DNA of 64,000 nucleotides from positions 620,001 to 684,000 of the forward strand of contig JASPKZ010001600.1 in NCBI GenBank assembly GCA_030220185.1. The letters are read 5' to 3'. The position numbers and the translations under genes are program-made. Under the pieces are notes generated by a model. The model saw nothing but the letters and a program-made list of their open reading frames with translations, was not told the DNA's origin and did no database searches. This document shows positions 23,801 through 35,800 of the stretch, piece after piece (the stretch's first letter is position 1; every line of letters begins with the position of its first letter). The DNA is from Diploptera punctata (Eukaryota > Arthropoda > Insecta > Blattodea > Blaberidae).

Positions 23801-26800
23801 CCTCATTTCTTATTCTATCAAGTCTTGTACATCCTTTAACTTGTCTTAGGAACCTTATCTCCGCCGTCTGTATTCTATCCTTCTGTTTTTTCATTGGTAC
23901 CCAAGTTTCACATCCATACAATATTGTGGGAACCGCCATAACATTATATATTTTTATCTTTGTTTCTTTTCTAATTTTATTTCATATACAAGACATAAAT
24001 GAGTTTAATAATAATTAAGGTAAGCATGTGTACAAATACTTTTTTACTAGCTCTTCATCTAAATTCAAAGCCACCACGGTTCGTAAAATTAAGTTCGGGA
24101 TTTCTTGTGGAAGATTGAAAACTTGTACTGTGATACAAAACAAGTCCGCAGGTCCTATATTGACCTTAGTTATTTCTCCTGATTCATACTTAAATTCTGT
24201 TTGTCATTGGTGCTTTTCAAGTAATATTCTATACAATGGAATACTGGTTACCTTCAAATAAATGGCACGTTCTCTATTATGCAGCTGCAATGTGTCTACT
24301 TGAACTGCAATTTTTTTCATAATCCACTGATGGATTTCTTGGGCTGTCGGTCTATTCGCATTCATTGATATATTTTTTTCCGAGATAGTATTCCGCTCGT
24401 TGATTTCTTCACGTCATTCATATTGTTGTTTGATATTTCTTCCTCCCATTAACTTTGACGTGTTCAAGGCCAGTTTCTTCAATTCTTTGTGCGAAGAAGG
24501 CTTTATTTGTGATATTTATGAAAACGACCATTTAAAAGTTTTTCAAGCTAAGAATTAAGTCTTAATTTCTGCTATTAAATATTACAAATGTTGAAATAAA
24601 CTCATAAATACATTATGTAGATGCTGTTTTAATATAGGCTACTGACGGGTTTAGTTTGATATTGTGTAACATGGCTACTGTATGAAATAATTAAAGGTAA
24701 CAAAGGAATTCGGTTAATGTAGACCCTCCACGAGGCGGTTAAAGTGAACTTGGTCCACTTTACACGAATACGTATATTTTATCAACAAAGGTGCTATATG
24801 TAAAAGCCATACACTTGATTAATTTTATTTAATATCCTTGTAATAGTCCACCGCTGTGGTCTCAAGGTAGCGTGCTGCCTTGTCACGCAGCGGGCCCGGG
24901 TTCGATCCCCGGCCGGGGCAGTTTTTCTGGGTGAGGTTTTTATTGGGGTTTTTCCTCACCTGTAAGACCATGTCAGGAAAACTTTAAGGCCCAAACGGTT
25001 CCTGAAATCATATGGCCATCATCATCATCATCATCTTCCTTCACCAGTGTGGAAAGCAACCACACCAACAATTCCCTAGTAAAGCTGCAAGCATATCATG
25101 AAAATGCTATGATTGCAGTGAAGGACCTGCCTTCGGGCAGAATTACTATGGATCCTTGTAATTTTACCTAAACCCAAAGACCGTCACTGTCTGCAGATGA
25201 ATGACGTGTGAGTTATAATCAACTATAATTTTTTCAAACATGAAATAAATATCAACGCTTTTTAATTACGATCAGCCATAAATACTTTCAGATTAATTTG
25301 TGCCTCTCTGTATAAATTAAGAGAGCAAAAAAAGGTAAAATAGTCAAAAGGCTAGGATGGACTCTGGGGCCACTTTACCCGAACATGGAGGTTCAAGTGG
25401 ACCTTTCTTGTAATGTAAAAAAGTTTTTAAATTATGAAGATGTTTCCATATTTGAATAAAATAACAATGCTATTTCATAGTTACAACACTAATGATAAAC
25501 ACTGTAATTAAACAAAATTCGAATCCCTTAATTAAAATTAAAAAAAAAAACAGGGTACAATCAGCCGATATTCCTCTAAAACATTCTAATACATGTCCAA
25601 TATATAAAAATGAATGTTTGTTTCTTTGATCGTAGCCATATCGTTGATTCCATTCTGATGGGGCTTTTTGCAAAATGTTCAGGAGATTCCCGAGATGAAC
25701 ATAGGCTATAAGAGAATTCTGATACTAAACTCCAACACCCTTAAAAATCGTCCTTTGTAGTGGAAAATGTGAAAAAAAGTAGCTCTTTGGACGCTTAAAT
25801 GGCTTACGCTGCCTAAACCATAACAAATACACAAAATTAATGTATACAGAATTGAATATCTCAAAAAGCTCTACAAAAAAGTCCGCGACAGCATTATGTT
25901 TCTCTTACGGATAACTCACAATAACCATTTTTGTCTTTCGTTGATGCCAAGACGACCAAGACAAGTAAGTAGATTCCTGTGCAAGCATAGCAGAACATGA
26001 CGTGTATTCTTTTACGGATAACTCACAATAACGAATTTTGTCCTTTAGATAATTTATGCCAAGAAGATCGAGATAGGACCTAAGTAGATTCCCGGGCAAC
26101 ACCGGGCAATCAGCACAGGGAATCTTAAAACAATTACGATATAGATTTATAATTACTTTCCGTATTACTCATTAAACTAATCATAAGAAGTGCATTAATT
26201 TTTGTCTTTCAGCTCATTTATGCCAAGAAGATCGGGATGAGCAGATTCCCGGACAACGCCAGGTAAACAGCACGGGGTATCTGAAATAAATTACGATATA
26301 AATGTTTTCTTTTACTTATTTAACTAATAATAACACACATTAATTTTTGTATTTCTGCTGATTTATGTCAAGAAGATCGGGATAAGTAGATCCCCGGGCA
26401 ACGCCGGGTAATCAGCACGGGCTATCTAATAAATATAAATGTATAATTATTTTCGCTTTTACTTATTCAACTAAACATAAAAGCACATTAATTTTCATTT
26501 ATTTAGGCGTAGCAGCGCACGCCAGGTATTAGCTAGTAATTCTATAACTGTGTCAATTTTTCACACACCAAGCGGGATTTACGTGTATCGCTTATGGGGT
26601 TTTTTTTTCGAGCTAAGAAACTTGAAGCGTTCGTCGTCGTTGACTGCGATGGTGTGGAACATGTGTAGAGTCGTAGTACAACTCCCGGTTAGCTGTCTAC
26701 TTTACGAGGCAGGCCCGTCCTTGATAAATGTGTGCTTTTCGAGCCTAAGCGAGAGTTTCGAGGCTTGAGAAATACTTTGACTTTCACCGTCATTTATGAA

Positions 26801-29800
26801 ATGAATTTCGATGACTAATACCCCTAATGGTAGTTAATGGCCAATCACGTGTCATTGAATTTTGTTTTACAATCAATGGCAGTCTCGTGTATCACATCAC
26901 CCTTTAACGAATTCTCGTAACCATCTCCTGCTTTTGTGATAAAGGAAACTGATCTTTTTTATTCTGAAGAGGTCAGAGTATTATTTTGCAGTGAATTGAC
27001 TCTCCAACAAACCCCGCCAAGTTTGAATTTACAAAATGGCAGACACAAGATTTGGCTGCGCTTCAAATGAAGATATACACAAAATAATTCAGTAGCCTAA
27101 GCCTTAAAATAATATGAAATATATTTGGAGCTAGTTCGAAAGATTTTGTCAACAACAAAATTACAATTATGTTTTTAAATAATGATTTTACTAAGTTGTT
27201 TACTAAAAAAATGAATTATAACCTATAATGTTGGCATAATACTTGTATACAGTTTGATGTGTTTCATTTTTCTCCACTAGGTGCATTCTTACAATATCAC
27301 AAACCTATCTGAAGTTTCCAACGCCAGGTGGCAATAAATAATAGTGTATGATCAAGTTGCACTGGATAAACAAATGAAACATAACCACAAAATTCTGATT
27401 TGTTTTCAAACATTGCCGTTTACATTAAATATATGAATATTTTAAAATAACTGTATTTAAGTAATGATGATTTTATTTGTTAAATAGTCCTAACAAATAC
27501 CACTCTTGATTTCCAAATCCTCTAGAAAAATTCACTTGTCACTTCGCGAATTTATTGATGATCTGGAATTCACTCGTCACATTACTTATGATAATTGAGG
27601 GAAATCAGGAAAGAACCTGTCAGGTGATGGAATTTGTATGGGATTACTACCTGGGACCTCCGGAATACGAGTGTCAATTGGTACTGCTTGAGAATTATGG
27701 TCATGAATATCGGTATGTAGTCAGCACTAAGAATTATTATTTGTAACAATGAAACAAATGAAAGTCATTTCAATTGTATTGCCAATTGACAAAATATTAA
27801 AATCTCAACCCTGTACTTCAGTGTAGCCATTATGTGGACAAGTTATTTCAATATCCCTACCTTCATAGACACCAATGTATAATAATCCACCATTAACTCA
27901 TTTTGGCAAAAATATGGACATGAGGTGTTTGTGATTTAACTGATTCAACTATTTAAAAAAACATTCTTGTAATATGAATTAATTAATTTTCATTTAGCCT
28001 TATAGTTAAATAAGTACTGATAATATAAACTTATTATTTATGTTCATATAATTTCTAACTCTTACTTAATGGTAACATTTAAATTATCCATCCATAGTAA
28101 TTCTGCCCGAGGGCAGGTCTTTCACTGAAATCATAGCATTTTCATGCTATGCTTTGCAGCTTTACTAGGGAATTGTAGGTGTGGTAGCTTCCCGTTGCTT
28201 TCCACACTGGTGAAGGACGATGATGATTTTCGGGGACCGTTGGGCCCTATAAGCTTCCTGACATGTCTTACAGGTGAAGAAAAACCCCGAAAAACCTCAC
28301 CCACGAGCCTGTCCCAACCAGGAATCGAACCCAGACCCACTGTGTGACAAGGCAGCATGCTACCTTGAGACAACAGTGGTGGAAATTTAAATTATTATTT
28401 ATTTATGCTATTACTGATTTAAAATTATTAATTAAGTTTGCCATGGTTTAATCATATGTTGGTGAAAGTTGCATCCATTTTTGTGAATATTACAATACAT
28501 GTTACTGTAATGTTCTATTTTTCAGAATTTTTGTGAAATCATGAAGTGCTGAAATGAGACGTGCAAGTAGTATAAAATAAAACGTTATTCTCACTCCTTG
28601 TAACATTATAACTATTTTTTTACTACAGGTCATGTAGATTTCTATGTGAATGGTGGCTGGAGTCAGCCTGGATGTCAAGTTCCTGTTATTAGCCTTCAAA
28701 AAATGTATACCAGGGGTATTTCTTTCAATCCAGTAGAAGGTAAATATGTATGCATTCTGCTGACTGTATTGAATTCCATTAATAAGAAATAATTTATTTT
28801 ATTTAGCCTTATAATGAAGTAATTACTGATAATATAAACTTATTATTTATGTCCATATAATTACTGTTGATTTACTCTTAGTTATTGGTAAAATTTAAAT
28901 TATTATTCATTTATATTATTCGGATAAAGAATGACGATATAAGAACAGAGTTAAATATACAGGACCTCACTGACATAATGGTAGGGATGATAGGCCATGC
29001 AGAGAGGATCATTTTTTGTGAAGGAACATATAGTAGCAAACATGTTGTTTATGAGTTATGCGTAGATGAAGGTGTTCACCCGTAAGGGTTGGAATTGAAT
29101 AAACAATTATCATCATCATCACTCCAGGGATTAGGCAATTGCCCGTTCCGATAAACAATTATACACATATAATTTTACTGAAAAAGACATATATTTACAG
29201 TAAGTGTTCGAACAGACGATCCTGTGCCTCAATGAATGTTTTATATCGTCACAGCAACGATCTACCAGCACGGCCGATCATGGCAGAATTCTTTTTGACA
29301 TCGTTAAACACTTATTGTAAAAACATGTCTTTTGCAATAAAATGATACATGTATAATTGTTTGTATTCAATTCCGACCCTTATGGATAAACACCTTCATC
29401 TGTGCATAACTTATAAACGACGTGTTTTTGACTATATGTTCCTTCACAAAAAATGATCCTCTCTGCATGGCCTATCATTTTGTCGGTGAGTTTCTGTTAC
29501 ACCCTGTATATCCATTGAATGATAAAATCAAAGAACATAGAGATAAGGGGTTTAGACATGTAGAAAGAATGAATGTAACAAGATTACCAAAAGAGCATTT
29601 AACTACTAGCCAAGAGGTTCAAGGAATGTAGGAAGGCCAGTGAAAAGATGGACAGAACAACTGTGAGGCAGAACAGGTAAATTGCCTAGCCCTTGAAGTG
29701 AAGAAGAAGAAGAATTTCATTAACAGTTGTACAAAATATTTTTACATCAGATTCATGAATGATTTAGGAGATGAGAATGAATTTATAACTATAAAAACAT

Positions 29801-32800
29801 TTAGTTCTCCTTTTTTATCCCATTAGAAATTATAGAATAGGTCTTGAGTTTTCTACAATATCTACATCAGTCTATTCAGATAAAGAGAAAAATGATGTAA
29901 ATCAGTATAATAATTGTCTTCGCATTCTTTAGAAACTTTGTACTTGATTCCACAGTTATCTTAATATCAATCAAGTTTCCAAAGAAAGTTAGGATTGTTA
30001 CCTAGGTCTAATATCTTACCTCTTTCTCTAAATAGATCATAACAGTGGCATTTTATCAAGAAGGAGGGTCATTATTAAATTTGTATTATAATTTGCATTC
30101 AGTATTTTAAATATTATATATTATTATTATCTACTGTTTTGAAATATAATACTTTAAAATGAGTTCTTGTAATTAAATAATAATTATATAATAAGCATAA
30201 TACCACTACTCTTCAGTAACTACAGTGGTTGCAATATACGTAGTGTCCAAATTACTTTTTTTTACTAGGACTATAATAATTCTGAGCGAAGTTCCAGTTG
30301 TATTGTAAACAAACTTGCATAAGATAATACTCTACCAACTCCATTTACTTTTACCTCATATGACTGAATTGTGACGGAATTGTCATCAATGGAAACATTG
30401 TTCTTAGGTAGCACTGTATTTTAAGGGAAAAAGACTGAATGCAAGGTAAGATAGTACCAATAATTAGGAACTTTCTCCATTTCTTATTTATTTTTGACAA
30501 AATTTTACCTAATAGGATGTTTATGCTTTTTCCATGATGTCGGTAGAAATCCTTTATTTACAATTACATTACAAGTAGAATATATGTGCCATGCTGACTC
30601 ACCTGTAAATTCTGCTGTTATTTTCACCATATCTTCAATGGCTACTGTAGAATATTTTTCACTAAACTGTTTGAAAACATCAATCAAAATATTTGTTTCT
30701 CTCCGCTTTTCAAGTGGTTTTTTTTCTATTGTTTTAAAAAATTCTAAAGAAAGTAGCCATTTGGAAATAATTAAAATCCCAATGTATTCTACATTGCACA
30801 AGCAAAACAATATAACAATGCTTATTTAATCTATTAAAGTTGTAATTACATATTTTAAGATTCTTTCATGTAATTTATAAAAGGGTTAATATATATTTTT
30901 ATTTCCTTTATTTTGAATGTTAGAAAGGGAACTTTATTTTCTTACACACTCAAAAGGTAAAACCATTATTTGACCAATGGAAATGCAATCATACATCTGG
31001 TTTGTTTACATTACAACTGGAATTTAGCTCGGAAGAGGTGTAGTTGATTTAATATATTTTCTGAGTAGGAATATATTTTCTATGTATGCTGAGAAGTGCC
31101 AATCCATTTAAATGAATATTTTCAGTAGAACTACAAAAATATGTTTTCAGGCAGTGTAATGCTGAAAAACATTGTTCATTTGTACATGCATATGCCCCTG
31201 GACTATAGGTAATTAAAATAACTTTTTTTGCGTGATAGTGCATTTTGTCGCACTTACAGCAATGGTGACCATGATTGAAAGTTCAACTTTCTAAATTTCA
31301 GGGTTACCAATCTAAATAACTATACTGTAATAAAAATAACTATACAGTAATATTACATATTACAAACATGCATGTGGGAAGTAAAACCACTAACCTTTAT
31401 GTATACTACTTACAATGTATATACAAAAATATCCAAAAGGTAGTGTTAATATACATTATACGAAACAAATCACTGCATTTTAAATGAACTGAACTTTATT
31501 TGAAACGATATAAAACAATAAATACTTACTTGCTGCCGTTTTATGACTAGATTGGTGTCAAGACCTCCTGTTATTTCAACTAATAAACATTGCCACACTG
31601 TTAATGTTAGTCGGTTGTTTATAATGAATGAAAATATTTCCAACAAAGAAGTTATTATTTTGAAAACACCATCACACAAAAAATAATGTACAATGCATGT
31701 TTGTGAAGTGTTTTACAGAATCTCGGAAATTAAAAACCTCGCTGTCGCTCGGTTTTTAAACATTTTCCTCAATTCTGTAAAAAAACCACTTTGCAACCTC
31801 GCATCATAATATACTATTATGTTTGTTATTATAACCTGGATCACTTGAGTTAAAGTCTGTTTTATTCAGAGTTTGGAGAATATTCAATAATTACAAAGCC
31901 AAATATCTGATTTTAAAGTAGTACCATATGCAAATATTATGAAGTGTTTGTATGATGTTTAGCATAATTATAAATTTAACATCAACTTATTTTTTCAGAT
32001 ATTGTTGATTCAGTTATTTGTCCCCACAATAGGGCTATTGAATATTACATAGAAGCATTGGCATTTCCAAACTGCACTTTTTGGGGAAGAAAATCTGGAT
32101 TTATTAAACAAGCAGTCAGGTATGTTGGGTTTGTGAATTTTTGGATTAAGATAATAAAGGTAATGATGATGTTAATTGTGTAATAGTATTGTTTGTTTCA
32201 TGGATCATGTCATCTGTTTCTTCTTATAAGACAAGAACGTTTTCTCTTAATTTTCAATATTAACTAGCTAACTGGCACTATCGAACCCATAGCTTCATGT
32301 CCATAAACTCTACATACATCCCTATCTTGAGCTAATGTTTTCCAATCATTCCCTCTATAATCTACTTCCCTCACATCATGGTTCAAAGAGTGATTTATCT
32401 AATTCCTGCATTAATACCTCTAGTGCCCCGTTATTGTATAAAGTCCTAACATTCCATGTTCCTAGGAACCTGTTACTGTGTTTGAGCCTTTGGCATGGAT
32501 TCCCCAAATATTGCCCGCCTGGAGAACCAAATGGGGGACTATTTTACGTCCAGAAAATTTTATTCCAGTGGAACCCATGTCTGCGTTTCTTGACGGTTGT
32601 ATTTTTACGATGAAAGATCGTCACTCTTTCGACCAAGGTAATTTTTCATCTGGCTTATCACCTTTGACCAGTCCGGCATGGGTAACCACATTGGCAGCAA
32701 TGCTTCGATCACAACTAGGTAAAGATACCATGAAGGGCTTAATTTTCATAAGTAATGCCACGAGTGATTTCCAAATTATCGATAAATTCACGACTCACGA

Positions 32801-35800
32801 AGTGAGGAGTGAATTTATCTAGAGAATTTGGAAATCAAGAGTGGCATTTGTTAGGACTATTTAACGAATAAAATTAAGCTGTTTACTCACAAATCATTAT
32901 TTAACTGTAGTTACTTCAAAATATTTATATATTTAATGCAAACGGCGATGTTTGAAAACAAATGAGAAACGATAGGTACGCTTCTACTGCTTCTTTTGTT
33001 TATCACTGCAACCAGATCATACTATTTATTGCCAAAGGAACGCAATATTGTAAGAATGCTCTCTAGTGGAGAAAAAATGAAACATCAATCTGTATATTAA
33101 TTCATTTCTGATGTCGTATGATGTAAATATTACAATTATATTTTTCTGGATTATTACCTGGGAAAAAATACATTTAAGAAAGTCAAACAGTGGTTTCTTT
33201 TTTTGGTGGTATAATAAATTGCTACAAATGTTGACATGTATGCACTATATATACAATCTGGTAGCCGTATTTCTTATAGGCTCAGTAACTGCAAAATAAC
33301 GGTCAGACCTGTTCAGAATATTAAAAAGGAGGAGCTTTGTTTAATATATGGTAATTATAACACTGATAAATATTTCGTGAAACACGACTCTGATTGGTTG
33401 TAAAACAGAAATCATTGAAACGTGATTGGTCATTGACTCCCATTTGGGGCATGAGTTAAATAGTCAATATAAATTTTTTAAATCTTCATTTAGGGCTACA
33501 CTATTAATCATCATCGGAATGACAGCCCGAGTTGGGCCTCACCTTCACATAGGATAGATTTTCATTTCTATTTATCATGGTTGACCTTTCACTATTTATA
33601 AAGCTTAGTTTCGTTACATCCTCAAAAAACCCCATCCAGCCATCTAAGCTTTGGCCTTTCAGCTTAACTATTCCCATCTGGCTTTACTTGCATAATCTTC
33701 TTAGGTATATCATATGTCCATTCCATGCACATGTCTGACAAAATCCCAATATACTTGCTTTTGTCGACACACTGACATCCAGTTGTTTCAGTTCAAAGTT
33801 ATATCTAATTCTCCTGTCATTTGCATCTTGAATTGGGCCATACTTATCCTATCTAAATAAGTATTTACAAAGTGCAGTAATTGTTTTAAGTTGTATTACA
33901 TCATAAAAAATTATATGAATAGGTATCATAACTCAAATTAGGATAGCATTTTGTAGTAAAGTTATTTTTTTGTTGTTGTTTTGAAAATTTAAATTTAATA
34001 TTTATTGTATGGTTTATTTTGAGAAAAATAAGCAAGATTATAAATGAGATACTTTTTTACAGCATACTGAGCCTTGGTTGGCTGTCAAGGGCTTTTAATT
34101 TTGAATCGGATTGTTCGATAAAAACTTGCACGCCACTGGGACTTAGAACGATTGATTTTCCTGCCAGAGGTTCATTTGAAGTAGCTACATATACATCACC
34201 ACCATACTGCAGTGAGTATAATAAATGATAGCTTCAGATGTTACCTAAATCTATTCCTCATAATTGTATTTTTATCAGAAATGTAACTGTTTTTCTTCCA
34301 AATATTACAAATACCGGTACTATTTATCTTTTAGTTGGATGCAGTGATTTAGTGGTTATCTTCCTTATCTCTAGACCCGAGGGTTGCGGGTTCAAATCCA
34401 GCTGAGTTGATGGATTTTTTGGATGGAAAAATCCCAGGAGGGACTTTAAGCCGTCAGTCTCAAGTCTGGATATTTTCAGGTTCATAAAAGAACCTTAAGC
34501 CTGAAAAAAGGCCACATAATACCTTAGTTCCTACTAGATGTCTCAATGGATCAGTATGCAAACCACATGCAATTCATGACATCTATTGGGAAATAAGCAT
34601 AAATATATTTGTCTGGTTAAGAAACTTCCACCAGGGAATAACTCATGTCCCGCAGTGGGACGAACGGGGATCAAACATTATCATCATCATTTATCTTTTG
34701 TTATCCCTAGAATAATTGAATCAGTCAGTGCAAAATGGAACTTAGCCAATTTTTATAACTTTTCAGGAGACAGAAAGAACCTATAGTATCTTGAAACAAT
34801 TTACTTTGATAAAATTATATTTTAACAGTCAGCCTCAATAGTCTAGTGGTTAATGTTACTTGCCTCTACTCCTAAGGGTCGTGGGTTGAAACCTGGCTGG
34901 TACAGGCTTCATTTTTAGGTCTATGTGTTTTTTGTGACTTATGACAAATTCCATGGTCAGACAGTATTATAAATATGAGGCAATATATTAAGTTTATAGA
35001 GAATAAGGACATTATTGTCATTTACATTTAAAATAAAAATGTTACAAGAAGTTGATACAAGGGAGGACTCATGCACTCAATTACACAAACAAAATCTGAA
35101 CCAGGGCCACAATTTTTTTTGTTTCATAACAATTATAAAATATTGGAGAATTGTAATGGGTTTTCATTTGATACAGGGTCACATAATGGAAAAAGAAACT
35201 AAACTATCAAAACATTTAGAAAAACTAATGGAATTCACAATAAGGAAAAATATATACATTCAGAAGAACAAGACAAAACCATGTATTTAGAAGTTCCTAG
35301 TGAGCAAGACTTGATCTTTCCGTGTTAACGCTCTGTCCATTGAGCTAATTCAGGCTTCATTCCCCAAATGTAAATCCTTCCTTTACCTTACTCTACTGGT
35401 CCCATATTCAAATGCAATGAATCATAATTCACAAATACACAATGAATTGCTTCTACATGAAGAAGACATGAAGGGACTGCACATAGCTATAGCATTATTT
35501 ATTAAATTAATATTGAGACGCTAAAGCTATTACTATGTTAGAAATAGGTAAATTAATGAACACAATTAAATTATTGTAATCAATGGTAAAGAGAAAAACT
35601 TTTGCCGCTTGGATGGGAGTGAAGCCTGAATTAGCTCAGTGGACAGAGCATTAATAAGGAAAGCTAAAGGTTTGGGATTCGATTCTCGGTTCAGGCAAAA
35701 GTTTTGCTCTTTACCATTGATTACAATAATTTAATTGTGTTCATTAATTTACTTATTTCTATCATAGTAATTTAATAAATAATGCTATAGCTGTGTGGAG

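Noticed and set aside
32335..32822. Frames of 92 and 114 codons as possible lipase exon or new gene
   Set aside because: They overlap each other and a LINE tail, have no recognised motif and no suitable splice phase with neighbouring lipase exons.
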